A stretch of DNA of 43,399 nt. Origin: Oscillospiraceae bacterium. GTDB taxonomy: Bacteria > Bacillota > Clostridia > Oscillospirales > Oscillospiraceae. The DNA lies in contig SVLX01000020.1 of the NCBI GenBank assembly GCA_015067725.1, positions 1 through 43,399 on the forward strand, given 5' to 3'. A model generated the notes under the pieces. The model searched no databases and was not told the DNA's origin. It saw nothing but the letters and a program-made list of their open reading frames with translations. The position numbers and the translations under genes are program-made. Numbering within the stretch: position 1 is the first letter of the stretch; every line of letters begins with the position of its first letter. Of the stretch, positions 1 to 7,739 are shown in pieces.

Positions 1-84
1 ATAGAGGCCACCTTTCGTTTGTTGTAGCGGTACATTCATTCTAAAGGATTTTGTCTCTATGCTCAACCTTTTTTATTGTGATAA

Positions 85-110
85 TGGGGTTGGGTTTGCA
101 CCCAACCCCA
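85..110 (+). terminator. Strong stem-loop, possible terminator of an upstream gene
   Basis: An 11-bp perfect stem (GGGGTTGGGT and its complement, plus one flanking T-A pair) closes a four-base TTGC loop. Only a weak T-rich stretch follows, so it may end transcription of a gene left of the window or act as a simple RNA hairpin. Nothing convincing is coded in bases 1-320 on either strand. Confidence 0.45.
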
Positions 111-322
111 ACATTTATTATAGAACCAAATTTTTCTCCAGACCTTGACGCAGAGGGTAAAACATTGTAAAATAACTATAATTCCGCAAGATATGGCGTT
201 TGAATGGGGAAAGGAATGGGATTTGTACAATATGTGGTATTTTTACCATAGAATCCCTTGAATTTTTGGTGAATTTAGCAAATAGAAATATTGGCGGATT
301 CATTGTAAAATAAAGAATGAGT

Positions 323-328
323 TATAAT
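323..328 (+). promoter_or_regulatory. Candidate -10 box for the exopolysaccharide/lasso operon
   Basis: A perfect TATAAT lies here. The best -35-like element, TTGTAA at 303-308, is only 14 bases away, so the match is imperfect. A second TATAAT sits at 177-182. Both follow a copy of CATTGTAAAATAA (163-175 and 301-313), which suggests a duplicated promoter or regulator-binding segment. Initiation near base 335 would give a leader of about 120 bases before the first gene. Confidence 0.4.
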
Positions 329-392
329 TGCCTGCGGTGTAGGTTTTGTGCCAATCCCGGGCGGTAAACTCAAACCCCATGGACGACTGCCG

Positions 393-427
393 GTGCTTTA
401 ACCTGAAAGCGCAATCGGGTGGAGCAC
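393..427 (+). promoter_or_regulatory. Leader RNA with two mutually exclusive hairpins
   Basis: The segment GTGCTTT (393-399) can pair with AAAGCGC (406-412) in a tight hairpin. Alternatively, the longer GTGCTTTAACC (393-403) can pair with GGGTGGAGCAC (417-427) with one mismatch and some G-U pairs. The two folds exclude each other and end 28 bases before the first start codon. This suits a regulatory leader such as an antitermination target or riboswitch expression platform, but I match it to no known RNA family. Confidence 0.35.
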
Positions 428-455
428 GTTACGATAAAAGTTAGGGTGATGCCAA

Positions 456-1889
456 TTGAGAATTCGGAATAGAGATGAAGCGGTACGACAGGACGAGCAG
501 GGCATCGAGCTGTCGGTACTTCTGTATCGTCTGCTGGACAAGTTCCCGCTGGTCATCGTTTTTGCGCTGGTCTGTGGCATTTTGCTCAGCCTTTATGCCG
601 TTATCGGCTCCAGAACCTATTATGTGGGCGTATCTGAGGTTTATGTTGTGCCCAATATCGGCGGCTTTGAAACCGTCACCTCCCAGAATATCCAACTGGC
701 CAATATGATTAAGGGTGACTTCGTTGCGGCGGTAACCAACCGTCAGGTACATCAGAATGTCATTGAGTCGCTGGCGTTGCCCTATACCCCGGAATCCATG
801 GAAGGAAGAATTCTGGCCAGTTACAGCGAGAATACCAGTATCATTGAAATTCGTGCCGTCAGCACCAACCCGCAGGAGGCTGTTTCTTTGGCCAATGCCT
901 ATGCCGATGAGTCTGCGAAATTTATGGAAGAACTGCTGAACCTGACCCCGGTAACCCGGTGGGAGTATGCCACCACACCGGAGGTTACCCGTTCCATGTC
1001 CGGCTCAACTTACTTCCGCTATGGCTTTTTGGGTGGCGCCGCCGCCGCCATGGTTCTGGTGATTTTGTGGATCCTCATGGATGACCGGGTGCGCACACCG
1101 GAGGATTTGGAGAGCTATTTCGGTCTGCCGGTACTGGGCGCGCTGACCCAGCAACGGGACAGACCGGTCTCGCGGAATGATGGTGCCAATGCCCGTCAAG
1201 CCGATAAAGCCAACAGCATGATTCGCTATGCCCGAATTGTTCAGCCCAATGCGCCCGACAGCCGTGGGCAGGAAATGCTCAATACCATTTGCGCCAATCT
1301 GATGTTCGCCCACTGGGATAAGCGCGTTCTGGCGGTGACCAGTTGCGGCTCCGGAGAGGGTAAGAGCTATCTGACCATGCAAATGGCAAGAACTTTGGCC
1401 GAAAGCGGCAACCGGGTGGTTGTGGTGGACGGCAATCTGCGCCAGTCTGAGATGCTCTCTCAGCGGGGCAATAATGTTGGTCTGGGTGACTTCCTCTCCG
1501 GTAAGTGCAAGCTGGAGGAATGTCTCTATGGCACCAATATGGACAATGTTTATCTGATTCCCTGCCTGACCGGTGCGGATAATCCCATTCCACTGTTGGG
1601 CGCTTACCGGTTCTCTGCCCTCATTGACTGGCTGGCAGATAACTGCGATGTGGTGCTGATCGATACGCCTCAGGCGGGCTATACCGTAGATGCGGCTACC
1701 ATTGCCCAGCACTGCGACGGTATTGTTCTGGTCACCGAGTATGCCAGAACCAAGAAAGCCGATTTGGAAGAAACCGTATCCCGGCTGGAGCTGTCCGGTT
1801 GCCGGATTCTGGGCTGTGTGATCAACCAGGTCAGATTTGACAGTCTGCTGTCGCTGGTGCGCTATCGGCTGTTGCGGAAAATCCGGTGA
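456..1889 (+). CDS. Wzz-type chain-length regulator fused to a BY-kinase-like ATPase
   Basis: This membrane protein is expected to set polysaccharide chain length and control assembly at the cell surface. The N-terminal half has a transmembrane helix at about residues 30-51, an extracytoplasmic Wzz domain and a second helix at about 188-208. The cytoplasmic half is a bacterial tyrosine kinase/CapB-like P-loop domain with Walker A (SCGSGEGKS, 296-304), a modified A' motif (VVVVDGNLR) and Walker B (VVLIDTP). In Bacillota the two halves are usually separate proteins; here they are fused, as in proteobacterial Wzc. The C-terminus lacks the usual tyrosine cluster and ends in a basic tail with one Tyr. 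The start is TTG, preceded by AGGGTG at 443-448. It is the first gene of the operon. Confidence 0.85.
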   Translation: MRIRNRDEAVRQDEQGIELSVLLYRLLDKFPLVIVFALVCGILLSLYAVIGSRTYYVGVSEVYVVPNIGGFETVTSQNIQLANMIKGDFVAAVTNRQVHQNVIESLALPYTPESMEGRILASYSENTSIIEIRAVSTNPQEAVSLANAYADESAKFMEELLNLTPVTRWEYATTPEVTRSMSGSTYFRYGFLGGAAAAMVLVILWILMDDRVRTPEDLESYFGLPVLGALTQQRDRPVSRNDGANARQADKANSMIRYARIVQPNAPDSRGQEMLNTICANLMFAHWDKRVLAVTSCGSGEGKSYLTMQMARTLAESGNRVVVVDGNLRQSEMLSQRGNNVGLGDFLSGKCKLEECLYGTNMDNVYLIPCLTGADNPIPLLGAYRFSALIDWLADNCDVVLIDTPQAGYTVDAATIAQHCDGIVLVTEYARTKKADLEETVSRLELSGCRILGCVINQVRFDSLLSLVRYRLLRKIR

Positions 1890-1917
1890 GAATGCCCCGG
1901 CCTAAGGAGGTGGCTTC

Positions 1918-3141
1918 GTGCCCCAAAAGACCATTGACTGCTTTTCCTTGCCTATGGAGAAACAGGTTTTGCTGTCTCTGGCTATGGGAAATGAGAAGCG
2001 GACCATTCCGGATGGGCTGAGTCAGGAGCGATTTCTCGCTTTAAGCAAAAAAGAGCGGCTGTTACCCTTGATTGCCGCAAGAATCCGCCGCCTTCCCATG
2101 GCGGAGCAGACCCCATTTCAACAGCTTTTGGCGGAGCAATCTTCCGCACGGCTTCATGCGGTGGAGCAAATGCGGATTCTGGCCTTCCTTATGCGGGACT
2201 TTGCCCGGTCTGGAATCCAGGCACTATCCCTGAAAGGACCTATGCTGGCCATTTCACTCTATGGCGACCCGGCTATGCGCTATTCCCGGGATTTGGACAT
2301 TCTCGTGGATGAGCGGGACTTGCAAAACGCCTGCGCCCGTCTGGAAGCCATGGGATTTACCGAAGTTGTGGATAAGTTCCACAAAACCCCCAAGCGCCGG
2401 GCTGTGCAGGAGCGGGGCGGGGAGGAGATGCACCGGGTCTATATCCGGGGCGGCATCTGCGTAGAGCTCCACTGGCGGCTCACTTTCCGCTATCACCAGA
2501 CCTTCTCCTCCCTTTGGGAAAGACATACCGTCCGCAAGCTCCTGGGTGAGGATGTGTATTGCCTGAATCCCACCGATGAGCTGATTTACCTGATTTGCCA
2601 CGGTGCAGGACATGGATTCTCCCGCCTGCGCTGGTTGGTTGATCTGTATGAGCGGCTCGGTGCTGCAGATACAGATTTACAGACCCTATATGACCGCATG
2701 GCTGAGCTGAAGGTGGAGTCGCTGCTGCTGGAAACCTTGATGCTTCTGAAGCTTTTGCCCGGTTTCCGGTTTCCGGATGTGAAACTGCCCCGGTTTTCTA
2801 TGACCGGTGATGGTGGGCAACTGGTGGTGTGCTATGATGCGTCTCTGCGGGCGTGTTTCCGGCATAGTTTCCGGATGCTTCGTGCCCTGCACCCCCTGCT
2901 CCTGATGGAAGGGGAAGCCAGGGGTATGGCAGAGCGGAAATATCTGCGGCTTCTGCCCACCATCAACAAGAAAAAGACACCATTGGGAAATCTATGGGCC
3001 TTGATGCAGCCCTGTGCTGCTGATTTGGAGCGATTCGACTTTCCGGACCGGCTGTATTTCCTGTATTATATCGTGCGCCCCGTCTATAAACTCTGGCGTA
3101 TGAGCCCCTTCTACCGTAGAGGTCAAGACGGCACGAAATGA
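1918..3141 (+). CDS. Nucleotidyltransferase family protein of the lasso cluster
   Basis: This resembles the uncharacterised nucleotidyltransferase family (NTP_transf_5). The core motif is clear at about residues 105-130: LKGPMLAISLYGD, followed by RYSRDLDILVD, with the paired metal-binding aspartates in DLDILVD. Proteins of this family are often encoded beside kinase-containing lasso peptide clusters and could add a nucleotide or another group to the peptide, but the reaction is not established. The GTG start has an excellent ribosome-binding site (AAGGAGG, 1904-1910, seven-base spacing). The gene lies 28 bases after the Wzz/kinase gene and 42 bases before the first precursor gene, which favours a role in peptide modification. 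Confidence 0.75.
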   Translation: MPQKTIDCFSLPMEKQVLLSLAMGNEKRTIPDGLSQERFLALSKKERLLPLIAARIRRLPMAEQTPFQQLLAEQSSARLHAVEQMRILAFLMRDFARSGIQALSLKGPMLAISLYGDPAMRYSRDLDILVDERDLQNACARLEAMGFTEVVDKFHKTPKRRAVQERGGEEMHRVYIRGGICVELHWRLTFRYHQTFSSLWERHTVRKLLGEDVYCLNPTDELIYLICHGAGHGFSRLRWLVDLYERLGAADTDLQTLYDRMAELKVESLLLETLMLLKLLPGFRFPDVKLPRFSMTGDGGQLVVCYDASLRACFRHSFRMLRALHPLLLMEGEARGMAERKYLRLLPTINKKKTPLGNLWALMQPCAADLERFDFPDRLYFLYYIVRPVYKLWRMSPFYRRGQDGTK

Positions 3142-3183
3142 CCTTGACCGAAACCCGCTGAATTTCAAAAAGGAGAGAGCATA

Positions 3184-3354
3184 ATGAAAATCTGGACCAC
3201 ACCCCAACTGAATGAACTGGATATCCGTCTGACTGCCAAAATCCCCGGTGTCATTGAGATGGAGACTGAGATTGTGGACGGCTACTTTCTGCCCGCTACC
3301 TGGAATGTCTTTGGTGGGCAGTCCTCGGACAACCTGAGCCCTCTGGCATCCTGA
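3184..3354 (+). CDS. Lasso peptide precursor 1 (56 residues)
   Basis: The leader carries W4-T-T-P7-Q-L9, equivalent to the YxxPxL motif bound by the B1 protein, then LDIRL and Thr17, the conserved Thr expected at leader position -2. Cleavage after Ala18 would release a core starting K19-I-P-G. Glu27 would be core residue 9, able to close a nine-residue macrolactam with Lys19; Glu25 (residue 7) is the alternative. The segment VDGYFLPATWNVF is shared with the two following paralogs, while the tail diverges and ends in Ser56. The 38-residue core is long for a lasso peptide. The ribosome-binding site AAGGAGAG precedes ATG. The only aspartate-containing alternative core, N41 to D49, is not possible in paralogs 2 and 3. 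Confidence 0.8.
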   Translation: MKIWTTPQLNELDIRLTAKIPGVIEMETEIVDGYFLPATWNVFGGQSSDNLSPLAS

Positions 3355-3466
3355 GGGAAATGCAGCAGCCCTGAATATGGGGCTAAAACCTGTGAACTAT
3401 GGGACTTGCGCCCTTGATATGTTCTACCCAACGCAATCCAGACAACGCATGGACTGCCGGCTCGTG

Positions 3467-3496
3467 TTGCAGTCGGGGTTTTCCCGACCGCGGCAA
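3467..3496 (+). other. Stem-loop between precursor genes 1 and 2
   Basis: GTCGGG (3472-3477) pairs with CCCGAC (3483-3488) around a GTTTT loop. An outer TTGC/GCAA pairing extends the stem. No T-run follows. The rest of the 203-base gap holds no further gene I can support. Confidence 0.5.
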
Positions 3497-3557
3497 TGTC
3501 TGCCGCCGTGCTTAACGGATCACCACACAAGATTAAGAGATATGGAGGAAACAGACT

Positions 3558-3740
3558 ATGCAGAACTGGACCACCCCCCAGCTGGAAGAGCTGGATGTTC
3601 GCCTGACCGCCAAGGACCCTGGCGTCGTTGAGATGGAAGCCACTGTCGTTGACGGCGTCCCCCTGCCCGCCACCTGGAACGTCTTTGAGGGCGTTACTCC
3701 CGGTGTGAACCCTGACATGAAGGACATTCCTAAGTCCTGA
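3558..3740 (+). CDS. Lasso peptide precursor 2 (60 residues)
   Basis: A close paralog of the previous peptide. The leader has W4-T-T-P7-Q-L9 and LDVRL, with Thr17 at the expected -2 position. The predicted core begins K19-D-P-G, and Glu27 is core residue 9. The PG pair at core positions 3-4 and the acidic residue at 9 line up with paeninodin (AGPGTSTPD). The block through LPATWNVF is conserved; the tail (EGVTPGVNPDMKDIPKS) is unique and ends in Ser60, the expected target of the cluster kinase. The ribosome-binding site GGAGG (3544-3548) is nine bases from ATG. The predicted core is 42 residues unless it is trimmed further. Confidence 0.85.
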   Translation: MQNWTTPQLEELDVRLTAKDPGVVEMEATVVDGVPLPATWNVFEGVTPGVNPDMKDIPKS

Positions 3741-3750
3741 TTGTCCCCAT

Positions 3751-3807
3751 CCGGTATATGGTGGTGACCAATGGGTGGCGGCTTGCCCGTCACCACCACC
3801 ATACCGG
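3751..3807 (+). other. Long stem-loop between precursor genes 2 and 3
   Basis: CCGGTA and TGGTGGTGAC on the left arm pair with GTCACCACCA and TACCGG on the right arm around an internal bulge and a loop of about 20 bases. No T-run follows. It starts 10 bases after the precursor stop codon. Confidence 0.6.
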
Positions 3808-3931
3808 CCCCCTGCGGATAACCGATGCAACTTGCTTTGAGCCCAAATGCGTCGTTCTCCGATCAGTCTTTGGATTTGGCCTTTGACTGCCTGCCATTGC
3901 GCAAATACCTTTATTTTGGAGGAAAAGCCTT

Positions 3932-4117
3932 ATGCAAAACTGGACTACTCCCCGGCTTGAGGAGCTGGATATTCGTTTGACCGCCAAGGATCCTGGCATT
4001 GTGGAGATGGAGGCCTCCGTTGTGGATGGCATCTTCCTGCCTGCGACCTGGAATGTCTATGAGGAAACCCCCAGCCCCTATCCCTGCCTTCCCCCCAAGG
4101 ACGCTCCCCAGTCTTAA
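3932..4117 (+). CDS. Lasso peptide precursor 3 (61 residues)
   Basis: The third paralog has the same leader signature (W4-T-T-P7-R-L9, LDIRL, Thr17), the same core start K19-D-P-G and the same Glu27. The tail is Pro-rich, contains the only Cys of the three peptides (PSPYPCLPPKDAPQS) and ends in Ser61. The ribosome-binding site GGAGG (3918-3922) lies nine bases from ATG. Three related precursors in tandem imply several products from one set of enzymes. The conserved start and divergent end suggest that target specificity lies in the tail. Confidence 0.85.
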   Translation: MQNWTTPRLEELDIRLTAKDPGIVEMEASVVDGIFLPATWNVYEETPSPYPCLPPKDAPQS

Positions 4118-4147
4118 GCCCTAAGCATGTTTGCTTGTCAATGTGCA

Positions 4148-4182
4148 TCACTCACAGCGGTATGGGCTCCTGCTGTGAGTGA
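4148..4182 (+). other. Perfect 11-bp stem-loop between the last precursor and the cyclase gene
   Basis: TCACTCACAGC (4148-4158) pairs perfectly with GCTGTGAGTGA (4172-4182) around a 13-base loop. It sits between precursor 3 and the cyclase ribosome-binding site. With no T-run it is more likely a processing or stabilising element than a full terminator, and would allow more precursor than enzyme to be made. Confidence 0.6.
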
Positions 4183-4223
4183 GTACATGGCAATCAACAG
4201 AAGAACCTGAAGGAGGGAAGTCA

Positions 4224-6104
4224 ATGAGCGGAATCTTTGGCGTATTCCACCGCAATCTGAGCGGTGATGCGCTTAAGCCCCATGTCAACGGTCTTTTCCG
4301 GTGGAACCGGAATTACGGACATGAAAGTACGGATACCTGCTATGGTGCCCATTGGGCAGTGGGTGCCTGTATTGAGCATTTCTCCCCATCCTTTCCCGCT
4401 GGCACACCCATCCTGAGGAAGGATGGTTTTTTGGCTGTCATTGATGCCGTTCTGTACAACCGGGAGGAACTGCTGACAGATGGAGAAAGCAAGCAGACCT
4501 CTGATGAGGAACTGCTGTTTAGCCGCTATCTGAAGCTGGGCGCCGACGGCCTGAAGCAGATTAACGGTGATTTCGCCGCAGCCATTCTGGAGGAACGCAC
4601 CGGGAAACTGACGCTTCTCCGGGACCATGTAGGTGTGCGCCCGCTGTTCTATTATGCGGATGCTCAAATGTTTGCCTTTTCTACGGATATCCGTGGTCTG
4701 GTGGCGCTGCCCGGTGCAGATTTGAGTATCAATGAAGAAATGTTTTATCAGCGCATGATGGGCTATAACCATCTGTCCCTCACCCGGACAGAGGTGCGTC
4801 ATGTGCTTTGTGTCCAGCCCGGGTCGACCTATACGCTGCAAAATACGCCGGTAAACTTTGACGGTATGCCGGAGACCTACTGGAAACCGGCCACCCGGAA
4901 GATTCGTCTGGAATCCGACCAGGCATATCAGGCGGAGTTGCGACGGCTTGTGACCGATGCTATGCAGCGCCGTCTGGATGCTGTGCCCGGTCCGGTGGGT
5001 GGAGAGCTCTCCGGCGGTCTGGATTCCGGTGTTGTGGATATCCTCATCAGCCGCCTGGGTCGGGAGGGCAGATTCTTCTCCTGGTCCTACAGCCCGGAGG
5101 AATACCCTCTGCAACCGGTGGACGAACGAAAGATTATTCAGGATATCTGCGACCAGGAGGGATTTACCTGCACCTACTGCAGTAAGGACGAAAACCGCCC
5201 GCTTGACGAGATGTTCCGCCTGGTCTATCCCCCCTATGTTAATACGACCCACATCAGCTCTACGGCCATTGCCCTCCGTGAACAGGGGGTGCGGGTGATC
5301 TTTACCGGACATGGTGGTGACGAAGGCGTCAGCCACCGCTGTAACCTGTTGGAGCTGTGGGTTCATCGGGAATATGTGCCGTTCTTCAGATTGATTTGGC
5401 AGAGCACCGAGGGCAAGAAATGGCGACTGCTGAGGACGGTGAAGCGCACATGGATGCAGCTTTTCCGTGAGAATCCGCATTTCCTGAAACCATATCACAA
5501 TACTGCACGCAATGCTGCTGAAATGCTGAGCCCCGTTTTTTGTCAGCGGATGGTCAACACGCCGAAGCCTCCGCTGTACTTCGCCTTCCGCCCCGATTTG
5601 TTCGTAGGACAGGGTGGCAGCAGAAACCGACTGGACAATCTGGCCATTCAGGGTGCGCAGTATGGGGTGCGGTATATGATTCCGTTTTTGGATTACCGGG
5701 TGCTGGACTTTGCACTGTCTATTCCCCGGGAGCAATATCTGCGCCGGAGCGGAAACCGATACATTTATCGGGAGGCTTTCCGGGACATTATGCCGGATTC
5801 ACTGTACCGGCTGAATTTCAAGGATACCGCCAGCCAGCGCAACTATCAGCCGGAAGAAGACATTCGGCAGAAGTTGCTCGATGCCCTTCACGATATGTCG
5901 GCAAAACTGGACCGGGATTTTTGGAAAGACTATTTGGATTTTGACCAGCTTGACCGGATGACCCTGCCAGAGCGAATCACCTTCAAGGACTATGTCCGGG
6001 TGTCGCTGATGTTTGGCGAGCTGAACCAGTGCTGTGTGCTCCAGAATATGATCAAACAGGCAGGTCGATGGTGTGAGAATGATGAAAGAACCGACGCTGT
6101 ATAG
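4224..6104 (+). CDS. Lasso peptide cyclase (asparagine synthetase-like C protein)
   Basis: This enzyme is predicted to adenylate the core acidic side chain and join it to the core N-terminus, closing the lasso ring. It has the two-domain layout of asparagine synthetase B. The N-terminal domain starts MSGIFGVF: the catalytic Cys2 of glutamine amidotransferases is Ser, so ammonia release from glutamine is not expected, as in lasso cyclases. The synthetase domain has the PP-loop SGGLDS at residues 263-268 and the downstream GHGGDE motif. The start is ATG 4224, with AGGAGGG at 4211-4217; an in-frame GTG at 4179 lacks such a site. Length (626 residues) is normal. The 3' end overlaps the kinase gene, indicating translational coupling. 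Confidence 0.9.
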   Translation: MSGIFGVFHRNLSGDALKPHVNGLFRWNRNYGHESTDTCYGAHWAVGACIEHFSPSFPAGTPILRKDGFLAVIDAVLYNREELLTDGESKQTSDEELLFSRYLKLGADGLKQINGDFAAAILEERTGKLTLLRDHVGVRPLFYYADAQMFAFSTDIRGLVALPGADLSINEEMFYQRMMGYNHLSLTRTEVRHVLCVQPGSTYTLQNTPVNFDGMPETYWKPATRKIRLESDQAYQAELRRLVTDAMQRRLDAVPGPVGGELSGGLDSGVVDILISRLGREGRFFSWSYSPEEYPLQPVDERKIIQDICDQEGFTCTYCSKDENRPLDEMFRLVYPPYVNTTHISSTAIALREQGVRVIFTGHGGDEGVSHRCNLLELWVHREYVPFFRLIWQSTEGKKWRLLRTVKRTWMQLFRENPHFLKPYHNTARNAAEMLSPVFCQRMVNTPKPPLYFAFRPDLFVGQGGSRNRLDNLAIQGAQYGVRYMIPFLDYRVLDFALSIPREQYLRRSGNRYIYREAFRDIMPDSLYRLNFKDTASQRNYQPEEDIRQKLLDALHDMSAKLDRDFWKDYLDFDQLDRMTLPERITFKDYVRVSLMFGELNQCCVLQNMIKQAGRWCENDERTDAV

Positions 6105-6990
6105 TGCTTTTGGATTGACGATTGCCTCCCCCTTTCCCATTGCTCAGGCGATGGCTGTGGAGCAGGGATTGCCGGTGGATGTGGCCATTGTCCAAAGCGA
6201 CTTTTCAGATCTGAATTTTATGCCGGGCGAGCATATTGTCGTCCGGGAGCATGAGGTGCTGCTCTATGTGCCGGAGGTGGGCAAATTCCGCATGACCGGG
6301 GGAAACCGCATTGAGGTTGACCCGGTGGAGGGATACAAGCCCGCCATGATGGACGTGTACCTGATGGGCTCTTGCATGGGGGTTATCCTGCAACAACGGG
6401 GGATGTTCCTGCTCCATGGCAGTTGCGTCACCGATGGAGAGAGAGCCATTCTGATTGTAGGTGACTCCGGTGCAGGGAAAAGCACCCTGGCGGCTGAGTT
6501 TGTGGCCCAGGGTTGGCGGCTGATGACCGATGATGTTTCTGCCATTGCGGGAATCGGCAGTAAGCCCACTGTGCGCTCCAGCTATCCCACCCAACGTCTC
6601 TGGGCGGATGCGGTGGCGCGATATGGTGGACGTGGGGGAGAGATTCGCTCGCTGTACACCGAAGGAGACAGCGAGAAATTCGGTCTCGATGCCTCCCGTT
6701 ATTTTTGGGATACCCAGTGCCCCATTTGTCTGATTCTTCTTCTGCTCCCCCGGGCATTGCCGCAATTGATTCAGCCCATTGAGGGCATGGCGAAGATTGA
6801 TCAGCTTATGCGCAATACCTACCGGCTGTATCTGATGACGCCAGCTGCCCGGCAGGAGCATTTCCGTCGGTGCTTTACGCTGGCAGAGCAGGTGCCGATG
6901 GCGTTTCTCCTGCGGGACCGGCGGGGACAGTGCGCCAGTGACTCCTATGCGCTGATTATGAACTACTTGGGAGAACTTGAACATGACTGA
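6073..6990 (+). CDS. HPr kinase-like lasso peptide kinase
   Basis: This matches the HPr-kinase-like proteins of paeninodin-type clusters, which phosphorylate the C-terminal Ser of the precursor. It has LHGSCV (His115), a Walker A GDSGAGKS at 130-137 and the acidic pair DD at 153-154. The HPr kinase N-terminal domain is replaced by a family-specific region. All three precursors end in Ser, so a substrate is present. The gene overlaps the cyclase gene by 32 bases; GTG 6073 is used here, but ATG 6079 or 6082 are equally possible because the ribosome-binding site is weak. A housekeeping HPr kinase role is unlikely given the neighbours. Confidence 0.85.
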   Translation: MRMMKEPTLYSAFGLTIASPFPIAQAMAVEQGLPVDVAIVQSDFSDLNFMPGEHIVVREHEVLLYVPEVGKFRMTGGNRIEVDPVEGYKPAMMDVYLMGSCMGVILQQRGMFLLHGSCVTDGERAILIVGDSGAGKSTLAAEFVAQGWRLMTDDVSAIAGIGSKPTVRSSYPTQRLWADAVARYGGRGGEIRSLYTEGDSEKFGLDASRYFWDTQCPICLILLLLPRALPQLIQPIEGMAKIDQLMRNTYRLYLMTPAARQEHFRRCFTLAEQVPMAFLLRDRRGQCASDSYALIMNYLGELEHD

Positions 6991-7258
6991 GAAGACCCTG
7001 TTACAACGCAAAGTGGAAATCATGACCGCCGACATGAAGGGCGATACGGTGATGATGGATGTGGAAACCGGAAAATACTACAATCTGGGCGATGTTGGCG
7101 GCCGCATCTGGGACTTGATGGAAAACCCCATCACCCTGAGCGATATGGCGGACCGGCTGACTGAGGAGTATGATGTTACCAGAGAACGCTGCCTGAGCGA
7201 AATTCTGCCCTTCCTCCAGTCTCTGCTGGAGCGGAATCTGATTCGGGAAGTGGGCTGA
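6983..7258 (+). CDS. PqqD-like leader-recognition protein (lasso B1)
   Basis: A 91-residue PqqD/RRE-fold protein with the typical segment YYNLGDVGGRIWDLME in the middle, followed by a helical domain. In lasso clusters this protein binds the precursor leader (here the WxxPxL motif) and presents it to the B2 protease. ATG 6983 has GGGAG at 6969-6973 with nine-base spacing; the upstream TTG at 6977 is too close to that site. It overlaps the kinase gene by eight bases. Confidence 0.88.
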   Translation: MTEKTLLQRKVEIMTADMKGDTVMMDVETGKYYNLGDVGGRIWDLMENPITLSDMADRLTEEYDVTRERCLSEILPFLQSLLERNLIREVG

Positions 7259-7286
7259 AACACAGACCCGGGAGAGGAGGACTACC

Positions 7287-7721
7287 GTGAACACAGTGAG
7301 AAGATTCCTCCGTCTGCCCGGTGCGGTAAAATGGAGCTTGCCGGAGGCAGTGGTGCTGACGGCATATTACCGCCATTTGATCCTGCACACACCCTTTGCC
7401 AAAATTGCGCCCACCATCGGTACGCCCCGGTTGGAGACACCGGAGGATGATTGGGGAAAGGCTCTGTGGGATGTGAAGAAGACCGTTGAAGTGGTTGGTA
7501 AAAGGATGCCCTGGTCCTGTACCTGTCTGGTGCGGGCTTTGGCGGCAAAGAAAATGCTTAACCGCAGAGGTTTTCGGTGCACCCTCTACATGGGGGTTGC
7601 CACGGATTCTGCCGGAAAAATGGAGGCTCACGCCTGGCTCCGGTGTGGCAATGTCTATGTTACGGGCGGTAATGGCGGAAGCAAATACACGGTTACGGCC
7701 ATATATGGCGATGCCCAATAA
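7287..7721 (+). CDS. Lasso peptide leader peptidase (B2, transglutaminase-like fold)
   Basis: This 144-residue protein has the B2 signature: catalytic Cys80 in CLVRALAAKKML, the segment GFRCTLYMGV, and His115 in AHAWLRCG. It should cut the precursor after Thr17-Ala18 so that the new Lys19 amine can be joined to the ring acid. I do not see an obvious Asp about 12 residues after the His where the triad usually has one (the region is GGNGG), so the third triad member is uncertain. The GTG start follows GAGGAGG at 7274-7280. It is the last recognisable lasso gene; the glycan genes follow 18 bases later. Confidence 0.87.
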   Translation: MNTVRRFLRLPGAVKWSLPEAVVLTAYYRHLILHTPFAKIAPTIGTPRLETPEDDWGKALWDVKKTVEVVGKRMPWSCTCLVRALAAKKMLNRRGFRCTLYMGVATDSAGKMEAHAWLRCGNVYVTGGNGGSKYTVTAIYGDAQ

Positions 7722-7739
7722 TAGAGAAAGGGACGAACA

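Noticed and set aside
3224..3354. Alternative lasso core starting at Asn41 after LPATW in precursor 1, closing at Asp49
   Set aside because: The Thr-x spacing fits, but precursors 2 and 3 have no acidic residue at core positions 7-9 in this register, whereas Glu27 relative to Lys19 works in all three.
3616..3930. A separate promoter for precursor 3 from TTGACT at 3883-3888
   Set aside because: No acceptable -10 box lies at the proper spacing.
4221..5735. Long minus-strand frame opposite the lasso cyclase
   Set aside because: The plus strand carries clear cyclase motifs with a good start; the minus frame is a composition artefact.
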